64,000 nucleotides of DNA from AP-15 sp963772965 (GTDB lineage: Bacteria; Pseudomonadota; Alphaproteobacteria; ATCC43930; CGMCC-115725). The position numbers and the translations under genes are program-made. Below, one piece after another: positions 1-10,260 of this stretch (position 1 is the first letter of the stretch; each line of letters opens with the position of its first letter). The notes beneath the pieces are model-generated. The model worked only from the letters and a program-made list of their open reading frames with translations. It was not told where the DNA came from and made no database searches. The stretch is taken from assembly GCA_963772965.1 (NCBI GenBank), contig CAVYZU010000010.1, positions 23,124 through 87,123 on the forward strand. Reading direction: 5' to 3'.

Positions 1-678
1 ATAGTCAACGACCAAATCACGCAATGCGTTTGGCCTGCCATTCACCTCAATATGTTTGTCGGTGCGTGCCTTGAGCGCAGCAGAAACTGGCGCGAGTGCG
101 AACTTGCAGATGTACTGACCGTACAGAAAGGGAGTCTGGCTATAGAACGTTTCACCAAGAATCTCATTGTCGGGTATATCCAGCCCCTTGGACTCATCAG
201 TGATTTCGGCGACCGACGCGATGAATTCGTTGAACGCCTTGACTGTGGGTGCGCCGAAAGTCGGCGAGTTCACCATCACAAAGTCTTGCTCGTCACCAGA
301 ACTGCCAGACAGACGATCACCATGCACCCCTTGAACTTTCAAGGCGACGCCTCGCGGCATCAAGACACTGTCTTTCAGGATCATGCCCGGCAACGTTGAA
401 AAGCGCATCACCGCCTTGTAATTGCCCTCTTTGCTGAACAGGCCTTGAGCAAGCACGGATGGCAGATTTTCCAGCACGGTCAGCGTGCCGAACACAATGC
501 CATGCGATTTTGCATGCAAGCTGCGTCTAGCATGACCGGAATTCTTGTATGTCCTTTCGCGTATTCCCCTCAGAATACCTTCCAAGTCAGCATCGGCCAT
601 GCTTTCGTTCACTTCCTGATGCTCCATTTCGGGTCGAAACACGATGGGCTCGGGAAGTGATTGCGCGCTGTTAGTCAT
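1..678 (-). CDS. Catalase-family heme protein, 3' part beyond window
   Basis: Reading the minus strand from an ATG at 678 gives 226 uninterrupted codons running off the left edge. The start has a clear AAGGAG ribosome site 9-10 bases upstream. The product opens with a short polar leader and then shows typical catalase-core phrases: RSLHAKSHGIVFGTLTV, YKAVMRFST, PRGVALKVQG and QDFVMVNSPTF. This matches the y4iL-like catalase-related heme proteins rather than classical catalase, because the catalytic histidine region is shortened. Heme binding in a peroxide- or lipid-peroxide-related role is family knowledge. The C-terminal heme-ligand tyrosine region lies outside the window, so activity cannot be judged. 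The family is secure and the function is not. Confidence 0.8.
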   Translation of the reverse strand, partial: MTNSAQSLPEPIVFRPEMEHQEVNESMADADLEGILRGIRERTYKNSGHARRSLHAKSHGIVFGTLTVLENLPSVLAQGLFSKEGNYKAVMRFSTLPGMILKDSVLMPRGVALKVQGVHGDRLSGSSGDEQDFVMVNSPTFGAPTVKAFNEFIASVAEITDESKGLDIPDNEILGETFYSQTPFLYGQYICKFALAPVSAALKARTDKHIEVNGRPNALRDLVVDY

Positions 679-751
679 TAGAGCGGACTCCTTTCAGATC
701 CTTGTTGGCAAGACAACACGGCGAGCTACCGCATAGCGCGGGCAACCGCGT

Positions 752-1576
752 TCACCCCTTGATGAAGGCCAGAAGGTCCTGGTTGATCGTCTCGGAGTAG
801 GTGGTGAGCATGCCATGCGGGAAGCCGGGATAGAGCTTCAGAGTGGCATTCTTGAGAAGCTTGACCTGGAGCAGGGCAGCGCCTTTATACGGAACGATCT
901 GATCGTCGTCTCCCTGCATGACGAGCGTTGGCACGTCGATGCTCTTCAGGTCCTCAGTGAGGTCGGTTTCGGAGAACGCTTTGATACCGTCGTAGTGCGC
1001 CTTGGCCCCACCCATCATGCCCTGACGCCACCAGTTCTCGATGACGCCATCCAGCCGCTTTGCACCCGGCCGGTTGAATCCGTAAAAGGGATTGGCGGCG
1101 ACATCGCGATAAAACTGGGCGCGGTTGGCGGCTAAGCTTTTGCGAAAGCCATCGAACACCTCGATCGGCAGGCCGTCCGGGTTATTCGGCGACTTCACAA
1201 TGATCGGCGGTACGGCCGACATCAGCACCGCCTTCGCGACCCGGCCTTTGCCGTGACGCGCGACGTAGCGGGTGACTTCACCGCCACCGGTGGAGTGGCC
1301 GATATGGACGGCATTATGGAGATCGAGATGCTCGACGACCGCTGCCGCGTCGGCGGCATAGTGGTCCATATCATGACCGTCCGACACCTGGCTCGAGCGT
1401 CCGTGGCCGCGACGGTCGATACCGATGACGCGATAGCCGTGCTGGACGAAGAACAGCATCTGGGTATCCCAGTCGTCCGAGCTGAGCGGCCAGCCATGAT
1501 GGAAGACGATGGGTTGGCCGTGGCCCCAATCCTTGTAGTAGATCTCCGTACCGTCGTTCGTCTTGAACGTTGGCAT
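752..1576 (-). CDS. Alpha/beta hydrolase, non-heme chloroperoxidase/arylesterase type
   Basis: A 274-residue cytoplasmic alpha/beta-hydrolase of normal family length. The nucleophile elbow GHSTGG places the catalytic serine at residue 95. The acid is an aspartate in GDDDQIVP (about 225) and the histidine lies in GFPHGM (254). The oxyanion-hole motif HHGWP is at about 26-30. This combination is typical of cofactor-free haloperoxidases and arylesterases, which hydrolyse small esters and perhydrolyse acetate in vitro; the natural substrate cannot be read from sequence. An AAGGAG site precedes the ATG at 1576. It follows the catalase-family gene's start by about 70 bases in the same direction, so the two could share a peroxide- or stress-related context. 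Confidence 0.85.
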   Translation of the reverse strand: MPTFKTNDGTEIYYKDWGHGQPIVFHHGWPLSSDDWDTQMLFFVQHGYRVIGIDRRGHGRSSQVSDGHDMDHYAADAAAVVEHLDLHNAVHIGHSTGGGEVTRYVARHGKGRVAKAVLMSAVPPIIVKSPNNPDGLPIEVFDGFRKSLAANRAQFYRDVAANPFYGFNRPGAKRLDGVIENWWRQGMMGGAKAHYDGIKAFSETDLTEDLKSIDVPTLVMQGDDDQIVPYKGAALLQVKLLKNATLKLYPGFPHGMLTTYSETINQDLLAFIKG

Positions 1577-1716
1577 TGATGGATCTCCTTCGGTTATAAA
1601 GAAGAATCGTGACGCGGCCCGCCAGCGCCGAGCGGATGGCCCGGCTTTCTCGCGTTTTTATGGTAGAAGACCCTCGGGCCATGCTTGGCCGAGATTTAGC
1701 GCATCTGCTTCTCTTT

Positions 1717-2190
1717 TCAGAGGCCAAGGTCACTGAGGCCGGGGTGATCGGATGGCCGCGGACCACTGCGGTCCCAATGAAACTTTCTGTCCGCTTCCTT
1801 GATCGGCAAATCGTTGATCGACGCGTGGCGTTTTTGATTCAAACCAGCAGCATCAAAGTCCCAGTTTTCGTTACCGTAGGAACGGAACCACTGGCCGCTG
1901 TCGTCGTGCCACTCGTATGCAAAACGGACAGCAATCCGGTTGTCCGTAAATGCCCAAAGCTCTTTAATGAGCCGATAATCCAGTTCGCGTAACCATTTAC
2001 GCGTGAGAAACTCGACAATCGTCGGCCGCCCGACCAAGAACTCGCTGCGGTTGCGCCACCAACTTTCCCGGCTGTATCCAAGACAGACGCGGTTTGGGTC
2101 ACAAGTATTCCAGCTATCCTCCGCGGCGCGGACTTTCTGGATCGCACTCTCACGGGTGAAAGGGGGGAGCGGGGGACGTGTTTCAGGCAT
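1717..2190 (-). CDS. NTF2-like (SnoaL-type) DUF1348 protein
   Basis: A 157-residue single-domain protein. Typical DUF1348 phrases are visible: AAEDSWNTCDPNRV, YSRESWWRNRSEFL, FLTRKWLRELDYRLIKELW, and a C-terminal WDFDAAGL followed by the DRKFHW motif. These are cone-shaped NTF2-fold proteins with no assigned reaction. The C-terminal extension is proline-rich and poorly conserved. It lies upstream of the hydrolase in the same orientation, separated by about 140 bases, and may be cotranscribed with it. No ligand can be inferred. Confidence 0.75.
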   Translation of the reverse strand: MPETRPPLPPFTRESAIQKVRAAEDSWNTCDPNRVCLGYSRESWWRNRSEFLVGRPTIVEFLTRKWLRELDYRLIKELWAFTDNRIAVRFAYEWHDDSGQWFRSYGNENWDFDAAGLNQKRHASINDLPIKEADRKFHWDRSGPRPSDHPGLSDLGL

Positions 2191-2278
2191 CAGAGCACCT
2201 CCGGACGGATTGGCAACAGAGACATAGGCGAGGATGTTTTCGGCTGAACCGCATGGCTTCGCGCCAGCGGGCGGGCCG

Positions 2279-2308
2279 ACAACTGGGGGCCAATTGGCCC
2301 CCAGTTGT
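2279..2308. terminator. 30-bp perfect palindrome at the end of the MlaC-like gene
   Basis: A perfect 30-base palindrome with centre GGCCAATTGGCC touches the stop codon of the MlaC-like gene (TAA at 2308-2310, minus strand). The 13-base arms and 4-base AATT centre could form a very stable hairpin. No T-run follows on either strand, so intrinsic termination is only inferred; mRNA 3'-end protection is an alternative. Confidence 0.6.
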
Positions 2309-2994
2309 TAGGAGGATCTTGAGGTGGTCGCGGTGAGGATGTCCGCCTTGCGGTTGAGCGCCGCGATCAGGCCGTCGATGCCTTCGTTCTTCAGGATGGC
2401 GGCGAACTCGGAGCGCCGGGTCGCCACTTCGCTGATTGCTCCGTCGAGATAGATATCGGAGATCAGCCAGCCGTCACTGCCGCGGCGCATCATGTAATCG
2501 ACTTCGACCGGCTCACCATTGGCTTTGATGATCTGGCTCTTCACCATGACCCCAAATGGGGCGGGCTGCTCGCCGGTCACCTCCAGCTTCTGTCCGGAGT
2601 AGCTATCGAAGCGGTCGGCATAGATCGCCGAAAGGTAGCGTCCAAAAGTCTCAATCATCTGCTGGCGCTGCGTCTCGTTCAGCGAAGCCCAGGATGGGCC
2701 GACCGCCAATCGCGCCATAGTGCCAATGTCGAATGTGCGGACGATAACCGGCTCCAGTTGCGTGAAACGACCGCTTTGACCCAGTATTTGCCCGTTCTTC
2801 ATCGTATAGAGCAACGAATTGTAGAGGCGCTGTACAGTATCTCCGCTGCTCGCTGGCGCGGCACGGACCGGGGCGGAAAGAATGGCGAGGCCGAGCCCGG
2901 CAGCAAAAGCCGCGACTTTCCACAATGGCTTTTTTGGTTCGATCGCCTGGTTAGTGACCTGACGAGATATCGCTGCAATAGAGAACATTGCCAT
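2308..2994 (-). CDS. MlaC/HpnM-like periplasmic phospholipid-binding protein
   Basis: A 228-residue protein with an N-terminal hydrophobic segment (about 25-45, ending ...APVRAAPA) consistent with a Sec signal peptide. The mature part fits the MlaC/Tgt2 family: RTFDIGTMARLAVGPSW, LNETQRQQMIETFGRYL, YADRFDSYSG, KANGEPVEVDYMM and GWLISDIYLDG. MlaC carries phospholipid between inner and outer membrane partners, and HpnM is the paralog found in hopanoid clusters. No mlaE/F/D or hpn genes are adjacent, so the partner transporter must be elsewhere. The first 20 residues may be untranslated if a later start is used. Confidence 0.8.
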   Translation of the reverse strand: MAMFSIAAISRQVTNQAIEPKKPLWKVAAFAAGLGLAILSAPVRAAPASSGDTVQRLYNSLLYTMKNGQILGQSGRFTQLEPVIVRTFDIGTMARLAVGPSWASLNETQRQQMIETFGRYLSAIYADRFDSYSGQKLEVTGEQPAPFGVMVKSQIIKANGEPVEVDYMMRRGSDGWLISDIYLDGAISEVATRRSEFAAILKNEGIDGLIAALNRKADILTATTSRSS

Positions 2995-3063
2995 GTTTTT
3001 CTCCTTTTCACGACTGAGCCAATCCAGTCCCGACGGTACCCGGTAACCGCAGCGTCAGCTGCA

Positions 3064-3582
3064 TCAACGCACCTTCAGGCCTGAGCTTCGGACACACAAA
3101 CCGTGTTGTGTCCGTCGAGAAATCCGTTGGGAGACTGACCTTTGACTTGACCGTTGCCACAGTCGTGTCGCGCGCTGACAAGCACTTGCGGAGGCGGGCC
3201 AGCGAATTACGGCAGTGAACCGGTAGCCGCGGCCGAACTCCGTTCGGATAAAGTCATGGTCGTCGCCAAGCGCCTTGCGCAACGTGCAGATCTGGACCTT
3301 CAGGTTCTCCTCGGCGACGGCAATGCCCGGCCACACACGGGTGAGAAGCTCATCTTTGGTGACCAGCGCTCCGTCAGCCTCAAGTAAAACCAGAAGGAGA
3401 TCGAGGGCGCGCGTTCCCAACTCTATTGGCGCGCCGCCGGCGACCAATTGCCGTTGGCGCATGAGGAGACGAAAACGACCGAATTCAAGAGCGGTGTCAG
3501 CGCCTGGCCGGCTCGATGGCCGCACGTCATGCAGCGGATTTTCGCGGTCGAGGGCAGGATCGACGTAGGTATTTGTCCTCAT
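3064..3582 (-). CDS. Winged-helix (OmpR/PhoB-type) DNA-binding protein, possibly truncated
   Basis: A 172-residue protein whose residues about 30-128 are an OmpR-type winged helix: FGRFRLL, ELGTRALDLLLVLLEADGAL, KDELLTRVWPG, VAEENLKVQICTLRKALGDD and GRGYRFTA. It resembles the N-terminus of the two large regulators immediately downstream on the other strand, but here no ATPase follows. The last 45 residues are low-complexity (serine/arginine-rich) and look like read-through rather than a domain. It may be the stump of a third wHTH-ATPase or a stand-alone regulator. It is divergent from the 3790 gene across about 200 bases that must hold both promoters. Confidence 0.7.
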   Translation of the reverse strand: MRTNTYVDPALDRENPLHDVRPSSRPGADTALEFGRFRLLMRQRQLVAGGAPIELGTRALDLLLVLLEADGALVTKDELLTRVWPGIAVAEENLKVQICTLRKALGDDHDFIRTEFGRGYRFTAVIRWPASASACQRATRLWQRSSQRSVSQRISRRTQHGLCVRSSGLKVR

Positions 3583-3789
3583 CGTGGTCCCTCTATTTTA
3601 TTAACACCCTCAATTTGGAGTGGCCCAGCCGCATCGTCGCGTTAATCATTGTGAAATTGTGCAACGACCCTCTTTGCAGCTTTTTGCGGAGCGCCAGAGG
3701 GCTCTTAACGCCTCGGCAGGTCGCTGTTGCGTTGCGAAAATTTTCTGGGATCTGTATGAATTCGGGGGGCCACTGAGGAGGCTTCCCTG

Positions 3790-6648
3790 GTGGATGAGGA
3801 CACTTTCTCTTTCGGGTCGTTCTCATTGATCCCCTCCCAGCGCATGCTGCTCGACGGGGGGAAACCGCTGCGCCTCGGAAGCCGAGCCTTGGACATCCTT
3901 GTCTCCCTTGTCGAAAGCGCCGGCGAGACCATACGCAAGGACGACCTGATCGCCCGCACCTGGCCCGATACCGTCGTAGACGAGGGCGCCCTGCGGGTTC
4001 ATGTCGCCGCGCTGCGCAAGGCGCTCGGGGATGGTCGCGCGGGCCGGCGCTATATCGCCAGCAACCCCGGGCGGGGTTACACCTTCGTCGCACCGGTGAC
4101 GCGCGAGCAAGCGCCCCCGGCAAACGCTATGCTGGATACGACAGCAGCAGCCTCCAATCTTCCTGTGTCGCTCACCCGCATCGTTGGCCGAGACGGCATC
4201 GTCGCCGGTTTAGCGACGCAATTGGCCGAGCGCCGTTTCCTGACCATTGTCGGCCCCGGCGGCATCGGCAAAACCACGGTCGCGGTCGCGGTCGCCGAGG
4301 CGTTGAACGGCTCCTATGGCGACGGCGTTTGGTTTGTGGGGCTGGCGTCGCTCCAAGATCCTGCGCTTGTACCGGGTGCCATCATCGCGGCCTTGGGCCG
4401 CACGCCGGGCGTGGGAGATCCGCTAAACAGTCTTGTCGACTGGCTGCGCGATAAACGGACACTGATGATTCTCGACAACTGCGAGCACGTCATCAACGCC
4501 GCAGCGGTCACTGTCGAGGCGCTGTTGAAGGCAGCGCCGCAAGTCGCGATTCTGGCAACCAGCCGGGAGCCGTTGCGGGCCGAGGGCGAATGGTTATTGC
4601 GGCTACCGTCGCTGGAGGTTCCGCCAGAGGGGAGCGGCGTCACCGCGGCCGAAGCCTTGAGCTTTCCAGCGGTCGAGTTGTTCAGCGAACGAGCTATCGC
4701 GGCGGTCGGCAATATGGGCCTGGCCGATGCCGACGTTCCCGCCGTCATCGAGATATGCCGCCACCTCGATGGTGTGCCTCTGGCGATCGAGCTGGCGGCG
4801 GCACAGGTCGATGTGCTCGGTGTCAGGGGCCTTGCTGCGCGGCTCGACGACCGCCTGGCAGTGCTGACCAGGGGGCGTCGCACCGCGTTGCCGCGGCAGC
4901 AAACTCTGCGCGCTACGATCGATTGGAGCTATGAACTGCTGCCCGAGTCAGAGCGGCGCCTGCTACGCCGTTTGGCGGTATTTCCCGGCGGCTTCAGAGT
5001 CGAGGCGACGACCGCCGTCGTAAGCGGTAGCGACGACAGGACTGGGGCGGTTCTGGATGGTGTAGCAAACCTCGTCGCCAAGTCGCTCGTAACGTCGGAT
5101 GGATCGGTCCCTAGCGGCCGGTGGCGGCTGCTCGAGACAGTCCGGGCGTTTGCGCTGGACAAACTTGTGGAAAATGGCGAAGCCGAGCAGGCTGCGCGAC
5201 GCCATGCGGAGTTTTTTCGAGACCTCTTCGCCCCAGACCCGGCCGGCTCACGATCTCCGCTCGTCGTCAATGACATGGCCGGCTATGTACGAGAGATCGA
5301 TAATGTCCGCGCGGCGCTTGACTGGTCTTTTTCGCCAGGCGGAGACCCGGCGATCGGCATAGTCCTGACCGCCGCCTACGTACCAGTGTGGCTTTACTCT
5401 GCATTGCTGGTCGAGTGCCGTGAACGTACCGGCCGTGCGCTGGACAGTCTTAAGCCAGATATGAATCTGAGTGCAGGCATCCGAATGCAGCTTCAGCTCG
5501 GACTCGGATATACGCTGACATTCACGATGGGATCGGTCGAAGATGCCAGAAGATCCTTGGCAGGTGCGCTTGAAATCGCTGACAGCCTGGACGACGTGGA
5601 AGCCCAGCTGCAGACTCTCTGGACCCAATGGGTCTTGCACTTCAACATCGGCGAATGTCGTGCGACCCAATCCATTACGGAACAGTTCTCGCTCGTGGCA
5701 CGTCGCACCGACGACCCAGCTGTGGCTCTAGTTGCTGATCGCCTCATGGGCTATACGCTGCAACACGGTGGCGAACAGCGCGAGGCGCAGCATTGTTTTG
5801 AACGCGTACTTGAACGCTATGTAGCGCCGAAGGATCAACGACACGCGATCTTGCTCCAATTGGATCAGCGCGTATTGGCCCGAGCGATGCTGGCACGGGT
5901 GCTCTGGCTGCGCGGCAATGTGGATCAAGCCATTGACCAAGGCCGCATCAGCCTCGAAGAGGCGGAGGCCACCGATCACAAACTCTCAATTTGTGAGGCT
6001 CTTCGCTTAGCGGTCTGTCAGGTGCCAATGATGACAGGTGACCTTGTGGCCGCCGAGCGGGCAGTGGCGATGTTGATCGACCTCGCGACACGCGCCGACG
6101 CAACGTTGTGGAGGCTATGGGGTAGTTGTTTTAAGGGAAAGTTGTTGATCGCGCGCGGCGAGTTTGTGGCTGGCTCAGAGCTGCTTCGTACCACGCTCGA
6201 CACCTATGAAAGGATCGGGTGGGCGGTATGGTACCCAGAGTTCCTCGGCGTTTTGGCGGAAGGATTGGCAGGACGCGGGCGGCTCAACGAAGCGCTCGCT
6301 ATGGTCGACCAAGCGCTCGCGAGTGCCGCCCGCGGCGGAGAGCGATACTACGTTGCCGAGCTCCTTCGCATCAAGGGTGAATTGCTGCTCCAGAAAGCGG
6401 AAGATTTGTCCATATCGGCAATCGAATGCTGCTTCTTCGAGGCGCTTGACGTAGCCCAGCAACAAAACGTCCTGTTTTGGGAATTGCGGGTCGCCTTGAG
6501 CCTTACCCGTTTGAGAATAGGACAGAACCAGCACGCCGAGGGAAAACAAATCCTCGCCCCGGTCTACGATCGATTTACCGAGGGTTTCGAGACTACGGAT
6601 CTAAAACAGGCGAGAAGCCTGTTGGAGCAATTGGTTTTGGCCGATTAG
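3790..6648 (+). CDS. wHTH-AAA/NTPase-TPR transcriptional regulator
   Basis: A 952-residue regulator starting at GTG 3790, with a GAGGAG site about 10 bases upstream. Residues 1-105 are an OmpR-type winged helix (LGSRALDILVSLVESAG, RTWPDTVVDEGALRVHVAAL, NPGRGYTFVAPV). A STAND-type NTPase follows, with Walker A GPGGIGKTT (about 155), Walker B-like LMILDNCEHV, an ATSREPLRAEGEW sensor and LDGVPLAIELAAAQ. The C-terminal 450 residues are helical TPR-like repeats. Proteins of this architecture are thought to be ATP-dependent switches responding to a ligand sensed by the repeats; no ligand is known to me. A frameshifted tandem paralog lies directly downstream. Confidence 0.88.
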   Translation: MDEDTFSFGSFSLIPSQRMLLDGGKPLRLGSRALDILVSLVESAGETIRKDDLIARTWPDTVVDEGALRVHVAALRKALGDGRAGRRYIASNPGRGYTFVAPVTREQAPPANAMLDTTAAASNLPVSLTRIVGRDGIVAGLATQLAERRFLTIVGPGGIGKTTVAVAVAEALNGSYGDGVWFVGLASLQDPALVPGAIIAALGRTPGVGDPLNSLVDWLRDKRTLMILDNCEHVINAAAVTVEALLKAAPQVAILATSREPLRAEGEWLLRLPSLEVPPEGSGVTAAEALSFPAVELFSERAIAAVGNMGLADADVPAVIEICRHLDGVPLAIELAAAQVDVLGVRGLAARLDDRLAVLTRGRRTALPRQQTLRATIDWSYELLPESERRLLRRLAVFPGGFRVEATTAVVSGSDDRTGAVLDGVANLVAKSLVTSDGSVPSGRWRLLETVRAFALDKLVENGEAEQAARRHAEFFRDLFAPDPAGSRSPLVVNDMAGYVREIDNVRAALDWSFSPGGDPAIGIVLTAAYVPVWLYSALLVECRERTGRALDSLKPDMNLSAGIRMQLQLGLGYTLTFTMGSVEDARRSLAGALEIADSLDDVEAQLQTLWTQWVLHFNIGECRATQSITEQFSLVARRTDDPAVALVADRLMGYTLQHGGEQREAQHCFERVLERYVAPKDQRHAILLQLDQRVLARAMLARVLWLRGNVDQAIDQGRISLEEAEATDHKLSICEALRLAVCQVPMMTGDLVAAERAVAMLIDLATRADATLWRLWGSCFKGKLLIARGEFVAGSELLRTTLDTYERIGWAVWYPEFLGVLAEGLAGRGRLNEALAMVDQALASAARGGERYYVAELLRIKGELLLQKAEDLSISAIECCFFEALDVAQQQNVLFWELRVALSLTRLRIGQNQHAEGKQILAPVYDRFTEGFETTDLKQARSLLEQLVLAD

Positions 6649-6769
6649 CCGAGTTGCGCCGGCATCCAGCCCCTTCGTGAGTGCACGATGCGAGGGCGTA
6701 TGGATCCGTATCGCGTTGCCAAAGTCTCCACAGTCCGTATGAATTGGGACGCATTTGAGGACGAACCCT

Positions 6770-9609
6770 GTGGATGACGATACCTTCGTCTTCGGGTCGT
6801 TCCGGCTGATACCCGCGCAGCGGATGCTGCTCGATGGCGGAGGGCCGGCGCGCCTTGGCAGCCGTGCGATGGATATTTTGATCGCGCTTGTTGAAAGCGC
6901 GGGTAAGACGATCCGCACGGATCAGCTGATCGCCCGCACCTGGCCCGATACGATCGTCGACGAAGGGACCCTGCGGGTTCACGTCGCCGCACTGCGTAGG
7001 GCTCTTGGGGACGGCCGCGCAGGAAAGCGGTACATCGTCAACAACCCCGGCCGGGGTTACACCTTTGTCGCTCCGGTAATTGGCGAGCGCAGGTCCCCGG
7101 CAACTGCCGCGCCGCATGGAACGACCGCAGCCAGCAATCTGCCCGTGCCGCTCACCCGCCTTGTTGGCCGGGACGAAATCATCGCCGCTCTGGCGACACA
7201 ATTGGCCCAGCGCCGTTTCCTGACGATTGTTGGTCCGGCGGAATCGGTAAAACCACGGTGGCGTTGGCGGTCGCCGAGGCCGTAAGCACGTCCTATGCAG
7301 ACGGTGTCTGGTTTGTGGCGCTTGCGTCGTTACCCGATCCCAACCTGGTACCGAGCGCCCTGAGCACCGCGTTGGGTATCTCTATCTCAGGCGCCAGCCC
7401 GGTATCTGAGTTGGCCGCATGGCTGCGCGACAAGCACACGTTGATCGTGCTCGACAGCTGCGAACACATCGTCGGCGTTGTAGCGGCGCTGACCGAGGCG
7501 GTTCTGAGGGCAGCACCGCGAGTAGGCATTCTGGTTACTAGCCGCGAGCCGTTACGGGCAGAGGGCGAATGGCTACACCGCCTGGCCTCGCTCGATCTAC
7601 CGCCGGAATCGGTCGATCTCTCGGCCGCCGAGGCGCTCGAGTATTCAGCCGTTCAGCTCTTCAACGAGCGCGCCATGGCGGCCGTAGACGGGTTCACTTT
7701 GGACGATACCGATGTGGCAGCGGTTCTAGAGATTTGTCGCCGGCTCGACGGCCTGCCGCTGGCGCTTGAGTTGGCGGCGGCTCAAATAGATGTCTTTGGG
7801 ATCGGCGGCGTAGCCGCCCAGCTCGACGATCGCTTCGCCATACTAACCAAGGGTCGTCGCACCGCGTTACCCCGTCACCAGACTCTGCGCGCGATGATGG
7901 ACTGGAGCTACGACCTGCTTCCACAAACTGAGCAGGTGATTTTGCGTCACCTTGCCATTTTTCGCGGCGCTTTTGCAATCGACACGGCAATTGCCGTCCT
8001 GGTCAATGAACGGATCACGCCCGCCGATGCGATCGAAGGCATCGCAAATCTCGCTGCAAAGTCGTTGATCACGACAGATCTGAGCGGCGATACCGTCTCT
8101 CATCAGTTGCTCGATACGACCCGCTTATACGCGTTCGGGAAACTGGCTGAGAGCGGCGAATTCGAAGATGCTGCTCGTTCCCACGCCGAATACCACCGGG
8201 ATTTGTTCCGCCGAGCGCGACGCGAATGGGAAAGTCAGGCGACCGCAGCATGGCTTGCCGAGTATGGCCACCGGCTCGACGACGTGCGCGTGGCGCTAGA
8301 CTGGGCATATTCGCCGAGCGGCGACGGAGAACTCGGGGTTACGCTGACGGTCGATGCGGTGCCGTTGTGGCTGCAGTTTTCGCTGATGAGCGAGTGCCGG
8401 TGGCGGGTCGAACAGGCGCTGGCCCAGATCGGAACCGAGACCGATCAGAACGCCCGGCTTCGCATGCGACTCTCCACCGCTCTGAGCCTATCGCGGATGT
8501 ATTCGCGCGACCCGCTCCCTGAGATCCACGCGGCTTGGTCGATGACTCTCACACTGGCCGAGCAGGTCAGCGACGCCGACTATCAGCTGCGCGCAATCTG
8601 GGGGCTGTTTGCCGAGAGCATCAATAGTGGCAACTTCCGAGCGGCGCTGGAGCTCGGCGAGAGATTCCGCGACCTCTCGGTGAACGTTACCGACCGGCTG
8701 ATCGGCGAGCGCCTGATCGGGACGGCACTGCATTTCCTCGGCGACCAGAAAGACGCGCGCCGGCATATCGAGCATATGCTCGAAGGCTACACTAAACCGG
8801 CCACAAGCGCGCATATCATCCGCTTTCAGAACGACCAGCTTGTCGCTGCACGCCGGGTACTCGCCCCGATCCTTTGGCTGCAAGGGTTTCCGGATCAGGC
8901 CATGCGCATGGTCGAGGAAGCAATCGCCGACGCGGTTGCCATCGACCACGCGCTGACCTTGTGCAACCTACTGGCACAATCTGCCTGCCCGCTCGCTTTA
9001 TTGACCAACGATCTTAGCTTGGCCGACCGGCTCACGAGGATGCTGCTCGAGCGGGCGACCCGGCATTCGCTGGCTGTCTGGCATGCCTATGGCCGCTGCT
9101 TCGAGGCTATCCTGCTGATCAGGCGAGGCGGTTTCGACCACGGCCTGACCCGATTGCGCGATGCGGGCGACGAACTTCGTCAGGCCGGCTTCACCCAGTA
9201 CTACACCCCGTATCTCGCCGCCCTGGGCGAAGGTCTGGGCGGCGCCGGGCAGATCGCAGGCGGCCTCGCCGCTATCGAAGAGGGCCTGGCGCGCGCGGAG
9301 AGCACTGAAGAGCGCTGGTGCCTCCCCGAATTGTTGCGCATCAAAGGCGAACTCATCATTTCGGAAAACCGGACCGGCGCCCCAATTGCCGCCGAAGCTC
9401 AATTCCTGCAAGCGCTTGACTGGGCTCGACGACAGCAGGCGCTCTCCTGGGAATTGCGAACGGCCACCAGCCTCGCGCGGCTTTGGAGAGATCAACACCG
9501 CATCGCCGAGGCGCGCAAGTTACTGGGGTCGGTTTACGGCCGCTTTACCGAAGGTTTCGAGACGGCGGACCTGCAAGAGGCAAAATGCCTGTTGGAGGAA
9601 TTGGCATAG
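6770..9609 (+). pseudogene. Tandem paralog of the wHTH-ATPase-TPR regulator, frameshifted in Walker A
   Basis: This is a second copy of the 3790 gene, also starting GTG-GAT-GA. The winged helix and the start of the NTPase are read to about 7237. There the sequence GGTCCGGCGGAATC lacks one G relative to the expected GGTCCGGGCGGAATC, which breaks the Walker A motif (IVGP then out of frame). Reading resumes in the next frame with TSYADGVWFVALASLPDP and continues through STAND and TPR regions to 9609. Restoring one base gives 946 residues, against 952 for the paralog. Because similar one-base G-run losses occur in core genes of this window, a consensus error is as likely as real inactivation. Upstream DNA including GTATGAATT is shared with the paralog, so the promoter may have been duplicated too. 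Confidence 0.8.
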
Positions 9610-9633
9610 ACCCGAACCGGGCAAGGGCGCCGC

Positions 9634-10260
9634 CTACCCTTTGACCAAAGCGGCAATTACGGCATCGGTGGTCATTATGGCGTGCGCGAAGGTGGGTCCG
9701 TTGATTTCGTGCGCTGCGTGCATCGCCTCTGAGCTGAATGCTGCCGTCGCATCCCGAACCAAAGTTACATGATACCCGAGCTCGGCTCCGCTTCGCGCGG
9801 TCGCCTCGACGCAGGTGTTGGCTACCATTCCCGCTACGATGATTTTCTCAATACTGCGTTGCTTGAGCTGAAAGTCGAGGTCGGTACTGGCAAATCCGCT
9901 ATGGCCCCAATGCTGCTGGGTGACAATATCGCCCGCCTGGGGCACGAGGTCGGGATGCCAGTCGCCGCCCCACATGCCCTCCCCGAAGACGGCTTCGCGA
10001 TCGCTTAAGGTCTGGCAAGGGCCAGGATGACGCCATCCATCGTAATTACCCTCGCGCCAACGCCGATGCGGCACGTAGAAAACGATGACGCCCACGCGGC
10101 GCGCTGCCGCGACGAGAGCTCGCAGATGCGTCAACAAATCCACGGCCTCGGCGATCGCCTTAGCCTTGGGCCAGAGCTTCCCGCCATCGCTCAGCAAGTC
10201 GTTGTAAGGATCGACCAGCAGCAGTCCGGTCCGACTCGCGTCATAATCACCCAACGCCAA
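9634..10260 (-). CDS. Isochorismatase-family cysteine hydrolase
   Basis: A 208-residue cysteine hydrolase. The catalytic aspartate lies in LLLVDPYND (17 or 21) and the nucleophile is Cys150 in MVANTCVEATAR. The usual catalytic lysine position falls in IVTQQHWGHSGFASTDLDF, which has Gln/His instead; this HW..SGF..TDLD motif marks a recognised subgroup. Members hydrolyse small amides or enol ethers; the substrate here is unknown. It is convergent with the wHTH-ATPase gene, leaving only 24 bases between stops. Confidence 0.82.
   Translation of the reverse strand: MALGDYDASRTGLLLVDPYNDLLSDGGKLWPKAKAIAEAVDLLTHLRALVAAARRVGVIVFYVPHRRWREGNYDGWRHPGPCQTLSDREAVFGEGMWGGDWHPDLVPQAGDIVTQQHWGHSGFASTDLDFQLKQRSIEKIIVAGMVANTCVEATARSGAELGYHVTLVRDATAAFSSEAMHAAHEINGPTFAHAIMTTDAVIAALVKG

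Noticed and set aside
815..1579. Plus-strand frames opposite the alpha/beta hydrolase
   Set aside because: Antisense shadows; the minus-strand hydrolase has an intact catalytic triad.
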